Part shown: one piece after another, positions 9,873 to 20,603 of the stretch
Position numbering within the stretch: the first letter of the stretch is position 1
Layout: each line of letters begins with the position of its first letter
Assembly: GCA_025352125.1 (NCBI GenBank)
Contig: JANXTZ010000018.1
Coordinates: forward strand, 1-64,000
Length of the DNA: 64,000 nucleotides
Reading direction: 5' to 3'
Origin: Deinococcales bacterium
Lineage (GTDB): Bacteria; Deinococcota; Deinococci; Deinococcales; JAAFIG01
Translations under genes and position numbers: made by a program
Notes under the pieces: model-generated
Told to the model about the DNA's origin: nothing
The model's database searches: none
Seen by the model: the letters and a program-made list of their open reading frames with translations, nothing else

Positions 9873-11675
9873 ATGAATACCGTCGTCAAACCCCCAAGAG
9901 TTCAGATTCCGGTGCGCCAGTATTTTGGGCTGCTCGAGGAATATTTAAAACCGCAACGCGCCAGCGTGATTCTAATGGCGGTGTGTTTGCTTTTCAGTGT
10001 CGGTTTGCAGCTTTTAAACCCGCAGATTGTTCGGTTTTTTATGGACACCGCGCAAAAGGGCGGCGCACAATCTGAACTGGTCAAAGCGAGTGCCGTGTTC
10101 ATCGGTGCCTCTTTTTTTCAGCAGGTTTTGAACGTGGCTGCCACCTACTTCAGCACCCGAGTTGGCTGGACGGCAACCAACGCACTTCGGGCGAATCTGG
10201 CAGAGCACTGCCTGAAACTTGATCTCTCGTTTCACAAAGCCCGCACCCCTGGCGAGTTGATCGAACGGGTGGACGGCGATGTCAGCACTTTGGCGGCGTT
10301 TTTCTCCAACCTCAGCATTCATCTTGGCGGCAATGTCTTGCTGCTCTTGGGCGTACTGGTTGTCATGACCCTCGAGGATTGGCGAATTGGCGCAAGCCTG
10401 AGCGTGTTTTCGATTCTGGCAATGCTGGTCTTGGCACGGGTGCGCAACCTTGGCACGCCGTACTGGAAGGCGGTGCGCGAGCAAAACGCGACCTTCTTTG
10501 GTTTTATTGGCGAGCAACTTTCGGGCACTGAGGACATTCGATCTTCGGGCGCGACGCAGTACGTGATGCGCAGTTTTTTTGAGCGCCTGAAAACCTGGTA
10601 TCCGGTGGTCTGGCGCAGCAACATGCTCGGTGGCAGCATGTGGGTGGTGTTTGAAATTTTGATGGCGTTTGGAACGGCACTTGCATTTGGGGTCGCCGCG
10701 CCGCTCTATCAGAACAAGGTGATTTCGCTTGGTACAGTCTATCTGATTTATCAGTACACCAGACTGCTCGCCGAACCGCTCGATCAGATTCGCAATCAAC
10801 TCCAGGAATTGCAACGCGCCGATGCGGGCATCTCGAGGGTGACAGAACTGCTGGCGACCAGCTCAAAATTGATTGATGGGCAGGGCGCGAACTGGTCTGA
10901 ACGGGCGCTCGAGGTCGAGTTTCGTGGGGTGCATTTTGGGTATGAAGACGATGTCAAACCCGACCCATCCGAACAGCCTGAACATCTGGAGAAAGTGCTC
11001 GAAAATATTTCGTTTAAGCTCGAGGCTGGGAAAGTCTTGGGTTTGCTGGGTCGCACTGGCAGTGGCAAAACCACCTTGGCGCGTCTGCTGATGCGATTTT
11101 ACGACCCGCAGCACGGCGAGATTCGCTTGAACGGCATTCCACTGACCAGCGCGAAACTCGATCAGGTGCGCAGTCGGGTCACGCTGGTAACGCAAAATGT
11201 CGAACTTTTTCAAGCCAGCATCCGCGAGAACCTGAGTTTTTTTGACCCAAGCGTAAGTGACACCCGAATCTGGGCGGCGCTCGAGGAGCTGGGCTTGCAC
11301 GACTGGGTGCGTAGGCTTCCCAGGCAACTCGATGCCGAACTCTCGAGCGCGAACCTGAGTGCAGGCGAGGCGCAACTGCTGGCGTTCACGCGGGTTTTTT
11401 TGCGCAACCCAAGCGTCATTATTCTCGACGAAGCCAGCAGCCGTCTCGACCCCGCCACCGAGGCACTGCTCGAGCGTGCCGTGACCAAATTGCTGACGGG
11501 TCGCACCGCCATCATCATCGCGCACCGATTGCAAACCATTTTGCGCTCTGACAAAATCTTGATCCTTGAAGATGGAAAAATGCTCGAGTACGGCAGCACC
11601 AAAATTCTCGGCAACGATCCAAACTCGAGGTTCGCGCAACTCAGGCGCACGGGATTGGAGGAGGTGCTGGCATGA
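9873..11675 (+). CDS. ABC transporter permease/ATP-binding protein
   Basis: Walker A GRTGSGKTT, signature LSAGEAQLLAFTR, ILDEASSRLD; N-terminal TM domain. Confidence 0.92.
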   Translation: MNTVVKPPRVQIPVRQYFGLLEEYLKPQRASVILMAVCLLFSVGLQLLNPQIVRFFMDTAQKGGAQSELVKASAVFIGASFFQQVLNVAATYFSTRVGWTATNALRANLAEHCLKLDLSFHKARTPGELIERVDGDVSTLAAFFSNLSIHLGGNVLLLLGVLVVMTLEDWRIGASLSVFSILAMLVLARVRNLGTPYWKAVREQNATFFGFIGEQLSGTEDIRSSGATQYVMRSFFERLKTWYPVVWRSNMLGGSMWVVFEILMAFGTALAFGVAAPLYQNKVISLGTVYLIYQYTRLLAEPLDQIRNQLQELQRADAGISRVTELLATSSKLIDGQGANWSERALEVEFRGVHFGYEDDVKPDPSEQPEHLEKVLENISFKLEAGKVLGLLGRTGSGKTTLARLLMRFYDPQHGEIRLNGIPLTSAKLDQVRSRVTLVTQNVELFQASIRENLSFFDPSVSDTRIWAALEELGLHDWVRRLPRQLDAELSSANLSAGEAQLLAFTRVFLRNPSVIILDEASSRLDPATEALLERAVTKLLTGRTAIIIAHRLQTILRSDKILILEDGKMLEYGSTKILGNDPNSRFAQLRRTGLEEVLA

Positions 11676-13438
11676 GCAGCAAGCCCATGAGCACCTGGCA
11701 CGTCATAAGGACCATGATCTGGCAACAGGGCGCGTTGTACGCCTTGAACACGCTGATGTGGGGATTGGTCTTTACGATTCCGCTACTGGAGGGCTTGATC
11801 GCTAAACTCTTTTTTGACACCCTCGAGAAACGTCCGCTCGAACTGAACATCACTTCAATCATTGCGCTGGTCATGGTGGTCGCCGTCGCTCGAGCCTTGT
11901 CAATTGTGGGTGGCATGGCTGCCGACATCCCCTGGCGGTTCCGCATCAGTGCGTTGCTGCGCCGCAACCTTCTGGCACACATCCTCGAACGTCCTGGCGC
12001 ACGGGCGCTGCCCGTCAGCGTGGGTGAAGCCATCAGCACGCTTCGGGACGATCCTGGCATGGTCGAGGAGATCAGCGATTGGACGCTTGATGTCAGCTCT
12101 CGGGTGGTTTTTTTGGTCGTTGCGCTCATCATTTTGTTTTCGATCAATTCTCGCATCACCCTGCTGGTGTTTGTGCCGCTCGCCATCGTCATGAGCCTGA
12201 CGTATTTCTACGGCAGCAAACTCGAGAAACTGCGCGAACAGAGCCGTGAGAGCACTGCCAAAGTCACGGGCGCTCTGGGCGAGATGTTCGGCGCGGTGCA
12301 GGGCATTCAGGTGGCGGGGGCGGAAGCCAGGGTGATGGCGCACTTCAAACGCCTCGGCGATGCGCGACGCGCGGCACTGCTGCGAGATAGCGTTCAAACC
12401 CAGGTTTTAAACGCGATTTACGGCAATGTGGTGCAATTCGGCACAGGCTTTATTTTGTTGCTCGCCGCCTCTGGAATGCGCGAAAAAACCTTTACCATCG
12501 GCGATTTTGCGGTCTTTGCCAGTTATCTCGAGCGTGTGGCGCACACCACCGAATTCTTTGGACATTTCATGAGCACCATGCGCCAAACGGGCGTCAGCAT
12601 CAAACGCATGATCGAACTCTTGCAGGGTGCAAATCAAAACAAACTGATCGAACCACATCAAATCCCACTTTCGGGCAGCACTCCCGACCTCGAGCCTCGG
12701 GTCAAAACCGAATCTGATACTTTGCAACACCTTGAAATTCGTGATCTCGGTTTCGAGTTTGAGGGTGGCACACGAGGCATCAAGAACATTAATTTGACGC
12801 TCGAGCGGGGCAGTTTTACGGTCATCACTGGGCGCATCGGTTCGGGCAAAACCACCCTGCTTCGCGCCATGCTGGGGCTTCTCGAGCCGCAAACCGGTTC
12901 GGTGCTTTGGAACGGTGTTTGTGCCAGTGCACGAGATTTAATCCCGCCCAGGGTTGCCTACACCTCGCAAGTGCCAGTCTTGTTTAGCGGTACGCTGCGC
13001 GACAATATTTTGCTGGGGCTTCCAGACGATCCCAAAAAACTCGAGCAAGCCGTCAAAAACGCGGTGCTCGAGCAAGACCTGCTGGGCTTTGAGTTTGGTT
13101 TTGAAACCAAAATTGGCAGCAGGGGCGTCAAACTTTCTGGCGGACAAGTCTCGAGGACTGCCGCCGCCAGGATGTTCGTGCGGGAACCAGAATTGCTGGT
13201 CTTTGATGACCTCTCAAGCGCTCTGGATGTCAACACCGAATCGCAACTCTGGGACCGGGTGTTTGAGCACTCGAGCGAGACGACTTGCCTGGTCGTTTCA
13301 CACCGCAAGCCAGCTTTGAAACGCGCCGACAAGATTGTTGTGCTTGAGAATGGTTGCATTACAGCAGTCGGAAAACTCGAGGAGCTTCTGAAAACCAGTG
13401 GCGAGATGCGCCGGTTGTGGTCGGGCGAACTCGAGTGA
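11672..13438 (+). CDS. ABC transporter permease/ATP-binding protein (partner)
   Basis: Walker A GRIGSGKTT, signature LSGGQVSRTAAARMF; ATGA overlap with preceding gene. Confidence 0.92.
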   Translation: MSSKPMSTWHVIRTMIWQQGALYALNTLMWGLVFTIPLLEGLIAKLFFDTLEKRPLELNITSIIALVMVVAVARALSIVGGMAADIPWRFRISALLRRNLLAHILERPGARALPVSVGEAISTLRDDPGMVEEISDWTLDVSSRVVFLVVALIILFSINSRITLLVFVPLAIVMSLTYFYGSKLEKLREQSRESTAKVTGALGEMFGAVQGIQVAGAEARVMAHFKRLGDARRAALLRDSVQTQVLNAIYGNVVQFGTGFILLLAASGMREKTFTIGDFAVFASYLERVAHTTEFFGHFMSTMRQTGVSIKRMIELLQGANQNKLIEPHQIPLSGSTPDLEPRVKTESDTLQHLEIRDLGFEFEGGTRGIKNINLTLERGSFTVITGRIGSGKTTLLRAMLGLLEPQTGSVLWNGVCASARDLIPPRVAYTSQVPVLFSGTLRDNILLGLPDDPKKLEQAVKNAVLEQDLLGFEFGFETKIGSRGVKLSGGQVSRTAAARMFVREPELLVFDDLSSALDVNTESQLWDRVFEHSSETTCLVVSHRKPALKRADKIVVLENGCITAVGKLEELLKTSGEMRRLWSGELE

Positions 13439-13440
13439 TT

Positions 13441-14715
13441 TCAGGGCAATTGGTCATGGTCTACCCTCATCACACGGTTTTGCTTGCGGGCGTTTTCGGC
13501 GGCGAAAACCATCAAATGACTCTCGAGGGTTTGGGATGCCCCCGACAAAATATATTCAGGGTTGTTTTCAGTCAGTGCACTGACAAACGCCCGCATGATG
13601 TTCTCGTCGCCGCCGCCGTGACCGGATAAAATTGAACCGTCAGACTCGAGTTCGGTACTGACAGTTGTGGTTTCCCTGGTCAGAAAATCGTATATTTCCA
13701 GAATATTTCCATTTCCGTACAATTCGGCTTTTGTACCAAAAATTCGTGTCTCACGGTCGCGCGGTTTGGTGAAGGCGGTCATGGTGAAACTGGCGGTGAC
13801 ACCGCCCTCAAACTCGAGATTGACGACCTGATGATCGACCACATCGTTGTCAAGACCGCCGTAAACGCAGCGCCCATAGTCCCCAGTTCGCAGCGCCGCC
13901 AGAATCCCCGCCTCGCTGATGTCGGTGGTGATGACATTCAGTGGCCAGTCGGTGTTGCCCTCCTCGAGATTCTCAAAGTAAAAGCGCTTGGCATCGTAGG
14001 CGCAGACATGGGCAACGCCGCAATCCAGGCAACGGTCTGCCGCACCGATGGGACGAAACTCCTTTTTAAAGTGACTGAGGCTGCCAAAACTCGAGACGGC
14101 AACGCAGGGCTTGGCGACAATGTAACTCAGCCAATCCAGGTCGTGACACGATTTTTGCAACAGCATCGAACTCGAGCGTGCCTCGTTGTGCCAGTTGCCT
14201 CGCACGAACGAGTGCGCCTGATGCCAGAAGCCCACAGGCTCGAGGTGTTGCACCGAAATGATCTCGCCAATCTGTCCAGAATCCAGAATTTTCTTTAATA
14301 ACCTCGTGTACGGCGTGTAACGCATGACGTGACAGACCGCCAGCATCACGCCAGCCTCGCGCACGGCTTGGACAATCCGCCGACAATCGCTTTCACTGGG
14401 ACCCATGGGTTTCTCGAGCAGCAAGTGATAACCGTGTTTGGCAAATGCAATGGCAGGTTCGGCGTGAAGTGCGTCGGGCGTGGTGATGATGATGCCGTCG
14501 GCAAACTTTGGGCGCGTCAGCCAGGTGTGCCAATCGTTGGTGACGTTTTCGGGCGAAATTTGATGCCGATTCACCATGTGATCGCGGTAAAAATCCCTGG
14601 GTTCGGCAACGCCCACAATTTGTACCTGATCTGGATACTCGAGCGCGTACTGGGCATAAATCGCACCTCGAGAACCCGCACCGACCACCGCCAGTTTGAT
14701 GGGCGCGGGCTTCAT
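13441..14715 (-). CDS. Gfo/Idh/MocA family oxidoreductase
   Basis: VVGAGSRGAIYAQYA...LLLEKPMGPSESDCRRIV. Confidence 0.88.
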   Translation of the reverse strand: MKPAPIKLAVVGAGSRGAIYAQYALEYPDQVQIVGVAEPRDFYRDHMVNRHQISPENVTNDWHTWLTRPKFADGIIITTPDALHAEPAIAFAKHGYHLLLEKPMGPSESDCRRIVQAVREAGVMLAVCHVMRYTPYTRLLKKILDSGQIGEIISVQHLEPVGFWHQAHSFVRGNWHNEARSSSMLLQKSCHDLDWLSYIVAKPCVAVSSFGSLSHFKKEFRPIGAADRCLDCGVAHVCAYDAKRFYFENLEEGNTDWPLNVITTDISEAGILAALRTGDYGRCVYGGLDNDVVDHQVVNLEFEGGVTASFTMTAFTKPRDRETRIFGTKAELYGNGNILEIYDFLTRETTTVSTELESDGSILSGHGGGDENIMRAFVSALTENNPEYILSGASQTLESHLMVFAAENARKQNRVMRVDHDQLP

Positions 14716-15671
14716 GTCAGCACCACCACCTTGGTCAAATGGCGCGGTTCGCGGGTGTTCAAGCCTTTGTGTTGCGCGACGCGTTCACCCAACCATTGCA
14801 GGGTTGGCAGGGCGATCAATCCGCGCAGGCTCGAGGTTGTTGACAACTCGAGACTCAAATCTCCAGCCCCGCCAAAACCGATGACCTTCGCGCCTTTTTC
14901 ACGCAGTTCACCGACCAGTTTTGTTTCCTGCTCGAGCGTCTGGAGGCTGTAGAGCATGACGACCACAGAGCGTTCATCAATCAATGAAATTGGACCGTGA
15001 CGATACTCGAGCGGATGGTACGCCTGGGAGAACGACAGGCTCATTTCCATCAGTTTCAGTGCGCCCTCATTGGCAATGCCGTACAACGCGCCGCCGCCCA
15101 GGTAAACAAAATGCGAGCAGTGTTGAATCAAACCATCAAAATTATTTTTGTGCTGCTCGAGCAGGTGTTGCGCCTCTTGAATTTGCTGGTTTGTGATTCT
15201 TTGTCCAGCCAATGCCAGACCGATCAGCAGCATCAAGCTGGCGCTGGTGGTCATGACGATGTCCTCGAGCGGATGCGTGGGCGCGTAAACGCAAACCGAG
15301 CTGACCTTGGCAAGCTCGCTGTTCGGTTCGCAGGTGATGCCGATCACACGTTCACCAGCAATCAGGCTGGCGTTGGCGGCGCCAACGGTTTCGGTGGTGC
15401 TGCCGCTTCTCGAGAGTGCCAGCACTTGCACTTTGACATCAGGAATATAACTGCGGCGGCGCAAATGCCACTCGCCAGACGGCACGGCAATCGCGCCGTG
15501 GTCTGGACTCTGATTCAGTGCCGCCGCGATGCTCTGCGCCAGATAATACGATGTGCCGCAACCGATCACGGCGACGGGTCCAGGCTCGAGTTGCGCCGCA
15601 CCGAGGTCAAGTTCCAGCGCCTGTTGCCAGTACGAAAATTGCTCGAGAATGGTTTGTTCGGTGGCGTTCAT
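14712..15671 (-). CDS. SIS-domain sugar isomerase/deaminase (GlmS-C / AgaS-like)
   Basis: VIGCGTSYYLAQS...SRSGSTTETV...PLEYRHGPISLI; start at MNATEQT inside ORF 14712..15794. Confidence 0.85.
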   Translation of the reverse strand: MNATEQTILEQFSYWQQALELDLGAAQLEPGPVAVIGCGTSYYLAQSIAAALNQSPDHGAIAVPSGEWHLRRRSYIPDVKVQVLALSRSGSTTETVGAANASLIAGERVIGITCEPNSELAKVSSVCVYAPTHPLEDIVMTTSASLMLLIGLALAGQRITNQQIQEAQHLLEQHKNNFDGLIQHCSHFVYLGGGALYGIANEGALKLMEMSLSFSQAYHPLEYRHGPISLIDERSVVVMLYSLQTLEQETKLVGELREKGAKVIGFGGAGDLSLELSTTSSLRGLIALPTLQWLGERVAQHKGLNTREPRHLTKVVVLT

Positions 15672-16618
15672 GGTGTGTTCCTTCCAAGGTCTTGATGAAT
15701 TTGCTTCAACCAACTTCTGTCCACATCCCAACTCGCGTTTTGTGCGGCGCTGAACAGTGCTCCCGCCAATGGACTGGCTGCTGGCTCGAGCCAAGTTCCA
15801 AGGGTTGACAATCGGTGCTTCACCGTCTCCCTGACCATCAGGCTTTTAAAAACGCTGCCCGCACAACTGAAACTGGTTTGCTCGAGTTTGAGTTGTTTTT
15901 GCGCCGCCAGCCCCAATTGACTCAAATGTTGTGCCGCCTCGAGCAAGACATGTTTTGCCGTCAAGTTGCCCAAACCCGCCAGCTTGTCCACCACTTTTGC
16001 CAGCGCCGCAATTTTCGGGCGCGGATGAGAGAGGGCGTAAAACCAGGAGATCAACTCGCCCTCTTTGATGCCGACGTGCTCGAGCAAGCCCAGACGAAAT
16101 TCCGCGTCCAAAAGTCGTCCATCGATGGTCCAACTCAGTTTTTGCAAGGCTTGAAGTCCGATCCAGTGCGCACTGCCCTCGTCGCCAAAGCCCTCGCCCC
16201 ATCCGCCAACCCGAGCCACCTTGTGTTTGGTGTTTTCGCCCCACGCCATCGAACCTGTCCCCGCCAAAACCAGCACCCCAGATTCTCCCGCCAGTGCGCC
16301 AGCAAATGCCACGGCAACATCATTTTGCACCCCGCAACGTTCACCCGCCCAACCTCGAGCCGCTTCGAGTTGTAAAGCCGATACCGTGTCCGATTCACCG
16401 TAACCTGGCATTCCAAAACTCGAGAATGCAATCTGATCTGGTGGTAATAAAACTTGATCGAGGATTTTTGTCAGCTCGATTTGCCATGCGGGGTTGTCAA
16501 ACGGATTGATGCCCGCACCCGCAATCACCTGTCTCACCGTGCCAGTTCGGTTGGCGACGGCGAGCACGGTCTTTGTGCCCCCGCCATCAAGCCCCAAAAT
16601 CCATTCAGGCATGAACAA
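15668..16618 (-). CDS. BadF/BadG-type ATPase, amino-sugar kinase-like
   Basis: WILGLDGGGTKTVLAVANRTG...VLAGTGSMAWG...RVGGWGEGFGDEGSAHWIG. Confidence 0.88.
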   Translation of the reverse strand: MFMPEWILGLDGGGTKTVLAVANRTGTVRQVIAGAGINPFDNPAWQIELTKILDQVLLPPDQIAFSSFGMPGYGESDTVSALQLEAARGWAGERCGVQNDVAVAFAGALAGESGVLVLAGTGSMAWGENTKHKVARVGGWGEGFGDEGSAHWIGLQALQKLSWTIDGRLLDAEFRLGLLEHVGIKEGELISWFYALSHPRPKIAALAKVVDKLAGLGNLTAKHVLLEAAQHLSQLGLAAQKQLKLEQTSFSCAGSVFKSLMVRETVKHRLSTLGTWLEPAASPLAGALFSAAQNASWDVDRSWLKQIHQDLGRNTP

Positions 16619-17480
16619 CCACCCCTAACAATGTTTCAATGTTCTCGAGTTTGACCACGCCTGCCGTAAGCTCGAGACATGCCGCCGCGCCGCAGGCGCT
16701 GGCGTAACGCAGGGCATCCTGAATTGATTTTCCACGCTCGAGGCTGAATAAAAATCCCGCCAGCGTCGCGTCGCCCGCACCAACTGGATTCAAGACTTTG
16801 ATCTCGCTCGAGGTTTGAACAAGCGTACCTTCAGTTCCAACATACTCGAGTCCATTCGCGCCTTTGGAATGCAGTACCCGCGTGCCAAACTTCTCGAAAA
16901 TTTCAAATGAACTCAGTCCCAGTTGCTCCAGTTCGCTTTGATTTGGTTTAACCAGATACGCCCCGTTCTCGAGCGCCACCTTTAACGCCGCGCCCGAGGT
17001 GTCCACCACAAGCTTGTGGCGGGCACTCAAACGTTTTACAAATGCCCCAAACTCGAGCATGTTCAGACCTGGCGGCAAACTTCCCGAAAGCACCACAACT
17101 CGCGCCGAGGCTGGGATCAACGCCTCGAGTTTGAGGAGATCACTCGGCGTTAGGTTTGGACCTGATTCGTTGATTTCTGTTGCTTCTGTGCCGTCCAAAA
17201 TCGCCTGACATTCTCGGGTTTCACCGTCAACAGAAAGTACAAAACTTGAAATGTTCTGCTTTTGAAGTAAATGCTCGAGCTTCGAGCCGTTACTTCCAGC
17301 CGTGGGCAGAATCACGCAAGCCTCCGCGCCCAAGCTGACCAGCACCGACGCCACATTCACACCCTTGCCGCCCGCGCGTTCAAACACACGAACGGCACGG
17401 TTCAAATCACCCACCGCAAGCCTCGAGCCTAACTCGAGCGTGCGGTCAATGGCAGGATGTAAACAAATCACCGCAATCAT
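16605..17480 (-). CDS. PfkB family kinase (1-phosphofructokinase/tagatose-6-phosphate kinase-like)
   Basis: GGKGVNVASVLVSLG...NPVGAGDATLAGFLF; start at MIAVICLHPAIDRT. Confidence 0.88.
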   Translation of the reverse strand: MIAVICLHPAIDRTLELGSRLAVGDLNRAVRVFERAGGKGVNVASVLVSLGAEACVILPTAGSNGSKLEHLLQKQNISSFVLSVDGETRECQAILDGTEATEINESGPNLTPSDLLKLEALIPASARVVVLSGSLPPGLNMLEFGAFVKRLSARHKLVVDTSGAALKVALENGAYLVKPNQSELEQLGLSSFEIFEKFGTRVLHSKGANGLEYVGTEGTLVQTSSEIKVLNPVGAGDATLAGFLFSLERGKSIQDALRYASACGAAACLELTAGVVKLENIETLLGVVVHA

Positions 17481-17494
17481 AAATCTCCGAAAAG

Positions 17495-18778
17495 TTATTT
17501 GAACTCGAGCACCTTGGCTTGCTTCAAGAGCACATCCATGTCGGTGCTTGCCTTTTTGATCGCATCCTCGAGCTTGCCGTTCCCCGTCCACGCCAGGTTG
17601 AAGGCGGTGTTCATGGCACCCAACACCTCGGGCAAATTGCTGACCAATCGCACGTCAGAATTGATGATCACGCCTGTTTTCAGTTGCTCGAGGATCACCT
17701 CGGCGTTGCGTCCAGGCAAGGATTTGCTGTACTGGCTCTTAAAGGCATCTGCATTGGTGGCAAGCAGACCGTTGTTGGAAATCAATTTCTGGGCGTCAAC
17801 GGCGGTGGTGACGTAACGGGCAAACTCGAGCGCGCCAGCTTTTTCTTTCGCGCCTTTGGGAATCACCAGCGCGTGGGCGCTGCTGCTGGCTCTGGGTTTG
17901 TCGCCCGCTTTTAAGGTTGGGAATGGGGCGTAGCTCCAGTTCAGTTTGGGGTTGCCGTTCAGCACGCCAGTCATCCAGGTGCCTTCAATGTAAATGCCCA
18001 TCTGTCCAGCCAGGAAAATCTGGTATCCCGCCTGCGTGACCTCTTTGGTAGACGGCGCAACGTGGTATTTGAAAATCAGATCGTAAAGCTTTTGCGCCGT
18101 GCTTTTAAAGCTCGAGTCGAGGTTGGCAACGTAGCCTGTGGCGGTTTTTTTGATGATCGTTGTCCCGCCAAAGGTGTAAAAAAAGCTCATGCCGTACTCG
18201 AGGTCAATCTGCAAATCTTGCCCGTTGATGCCCCAAATTTTTTTGTTGCCGTCCATGAAGGTCAGTTTTTGTGCGGCAGCCAGCATTTGATCCCAGGTCC
18301 AAGACTTGGTTGGGACGGGCACGCCACGTTTTTTGAACAAATCACGGTTCACGTACACGCTGACCGCCTGCGGTCCCAGCGGAAAACCGTAAACCTTGCC
18401 CGAACTGGTTTGGTACGGCGCGAGGGTCGCGGCGGGAATCACTTTCTTTTCGGCAGCCGTCATGTCCAGAGGCTCGAGTGCCCCCTGCGAGACGTAAAAT
18501 GGCAAGTTGTTCAAATCCATCCACATCACGTCAAAGGTCACGCCGCCAGCCGTCATGGCGGCGGCTTTTTGCCAGTACGCGTCCCAGGGAACAATGTTGT
18601 ATTTGACCTTGATGTTCGGATGGCTGGCTTCAAAGGCTTTGATCACCTTTTCGTCCACCGGACGCCGCGATTCGTCCCAGGTGGCGTATTGAATGGTCAC
18701 AGGCGAATTCTGGGCAATGGCGGCAGCCACCACGGCAGCACCAGCCAGCGCGAGCGAGAGTACGAACACTTTTTTCAT
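17495..18778 (-). CDS. Sugar ABC transporter substrate-binding protein
   Basis: Signal peptide; FDVMWMDLNNLPFYVSQGALEPLD typical of family 1 SBPs. Confidence 0.9.
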   Translation of the reverse strand: MKKVFVLSLALAGAAVVAAAIAQNSPVTIQYATWDESRRPVDEKVIKAFEASHPNIKVKYNIVPWDAYWQKAAAMTAGGVTFDVMWMDLNNLPFYVSQGALEPLDMTAAEKKVIPAATLAPYQTSSGKVYGFPLGPQAVSVYVNRDLFKKRGVPVPTKSWTWDQMLAAAQKLTFMDGNKKIWGINGQDLQIDLEYGMSFFYTFGGTTIIKKTATGYVANLDSSFKSTAQKLYDLIFKYHVAPSTKEVTQAGYQIFLAGQMGIYIEGTWMTGVLNGNPKLNWSYAPFPTLKAGDKPRASSSAHALVIPKGAKEKAGALEFARYVTTAVDAQKLISNNGLLATNADAFKSQYSKSLPGRNAEVILEQLKTGVIINSDVRLVSNLPEVLGAMNTAFNLAWTGNGKLEDAIKKASTDMDVLLKQAKVLEFK

Positions 18779-18832
18779 ACGACCTCCTGGGGTTGCGGCT
18801 CGGGCTTTTGAAACCCGAGGTTGAGAGTTTGC

Positions 18833-19681
18833 TTAGCCTTTCACGCCACTGGTGATGGCGGCATCGGTTAAATAACGCTGCAAGAAAATATAGGCGACAA
18901 TCGTGGGCAGCACCGACAGGGTTGCGCCAGCCATGAGCACTGGAACATTGACCGAGAACTGGTTTTGCAGGTACAACAAACCAACCGGCAGCACCATTTT
19001 TTCTTCGGATTGCAGCACAATCAGTGGCCACAAAAACGATTGCCAGTTGCCCAGAAATGCCAGTAACCACGCCGCCGCCAGTGCTCCGCTCGAGGTTGGC
19101 AAGGCGATGTGGCGCAGGGCGGTGAACCAACTGCCGCCGTCAATCAAGACGCTCTCCTCGAGCGACTTGGGCAGGCTTCTGAAAAATTGGTAGAGCATGA
19201 AGACGCTGAAGCCGTTGGCGATGCTCGGCACGATCAGCGCCATGTAGCTGTCATACCAACCGAAGGCGCGAATCAGCAAGAACACGGGAATAATGGTGAT
19301 TTGCCAGGGCACGATCATGCTCAGCAAATGCGTCCCAAACCAAGTGCTCTTGCCTGGAAAGCGCAACCTTGCAAAAGCATAAGCCGCAGGAGCGCCCGTC
19401 AAAATATTCAGTGATGCGATCAAAAACGAAGTCCAGAACGAATTCCAGAACATCCTCAAAAACGGAATCGTATTGAACAGACCCTTGAAATTTTCGAGCG
19501 TCCAGGTTTCGGGCAACAACGTTGGTGGCCAGCGGTACGCCTCGTCTGGGGTTTTGAACGCCATGGTGATCATCCAGTAAAACGGCACGAAAATCAATAT
19601 GCTGCCCAGCGTCAAAACGACAACAATGCTCCAACGTTCGCGCCTGGCTTTGGGCGCAGGATTATTCACGGAGTTATTCAT
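18833..19681 (-). CDS. Carbohydrate ABC transporter permease (MalG type)
   Basis: Six TM segments with EESVLIDGGSWFTALRHIALP EAA motif. Confidence 0.9.
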   Translation of the reverse strand: MNNSVNNPAPKARRERWSIVVVLTLGSILIFVPFYWMITMAFKTPDEAYRWPPTLLPETWTLENFKGLFNTIPFLRMFWNSFWTSFLIASLNILTGAPAAYAFARLRFPGKSTWFGTHLLSMIVPWQITIIPVFLLIRAFGWYDSYMALIVPSIANGFSVFMLYQFFRSLPKSLEESVLIDGGSWFTALRHIALPTSSGALAAAWLLAFLGNWQSFLWPLIVLQSEEKMVLPVGLLYLQNQFSVNVPVLMAGATLSVLPTIVAYIFLQRYLTDAAITSGVKG

Positions 19682-20603
19682 AGTGCACCCAGGATTTTTG
19701 CAAGCGCCACTGCAAGACGATCAAGACCACCAACGCCAGAGACAGCAACCAAGCCAGTGCGGTGGCGTAACCCATTTTGAAATAGTTAAAACCGGTTTTG
19801 TAGATGTACATGGCTATCGTCATGCTCGAGTCGCCAGGACCGCCTTTGGTCATGACCAGCACTGCCTCGAAAACTTGCAGGCTGCCGATCAATGACAAGA
19901 TTAAAACCAAAAAAATCGTCGGGCTGATCATCGGGAGGGTAATGTGCCAGAACAAACGCAGTGGTTGAGCGCCATCAATTTGCGCCGCCTCATAGAGTTC
20001 TTTGGGCACGTTGGCGAGTGCCGCCATGAACAAGATGATGCTCGAGCCTGCGCCCTGCCAAACGCTGTAAATCGCAATTGCGGTCAAAACTGTATCGGGC
20101 GAGTCGAGCCAGGCGGGTCCTTGAATGCCGAGCAAATTGAGTGGCAAGTTGATTGGTCCCTGGGCGGTAAACAAGACTTTGAACAGCAGCGCGGTCGCCA
20201 CGCCAATCGTGACCATCGGCAGGTAGTAAAGGGTGCGAAAAAAGGTTTTGACTTTCTCGAGCTTCAAATTTTGAATCAGCGACGCGAGCACAATGGCGAC
20301 CACCAAACCCAACGGCACAGAGATCACGGTAAAAATCAAAGTGCGTTCAATCGATTCGATGGCTTTGGAATCGCCAAGCGCCTGTTTGTAATTCTCCAAA
20401 CCAGTCCAGTTGGGTAAGCTGAGTCCGCCCCAATCGGTAAACGAAATGCCGAAGCTGCCCAGAATCGGCAAAATGGCAAAAACCAAAATCCCCAGGGTGC
20501 TCGGCAGAATCAGCGCCAAGCCCCACATGGCTTCTTCGCGGCGCAGGCTCGAGCCTTTGCTGCGGTGTTTGTCGGGTGTTTTTGTGGCGGTTGAAGCGGT
20601 CAT
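19674..20603 (-). CDS. Carbohydrate ABC transporter permease (MalF type)
   Basis: TM segments, ELYEAAQIDGAQPLRLFWHITLPM EAA motif; start at MTASTATK inside ORF 19674..20672. Confidence 0.9.
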   Translation of the reverse strand: MTASTATKTPDKHRSKGSSLRREEAMWGLALILPSTLGILVFAILPILGSFGISFTDWGGLSLPNWTGLENYKQALGDSKAIESIERTLIFTVISVPLGLVVAIVLASLIQNLKLEKVKTFFRTLYYLPMVTIGVATALLFKVLFTAQGPINLPLNLLGIQGPAWLDSPDTVLTAIAIYSVWQGAGSSIILFMAALANVPKELYEAAQIDGAQPLRLFWHITLPMISPTIFLVLILSLIGSLQVFEAVLVMTKGGPGDSSMTIAMYIYKTGFNYFKMGYATALAWLLSLALVVLIVLQWRLQKSWVHYE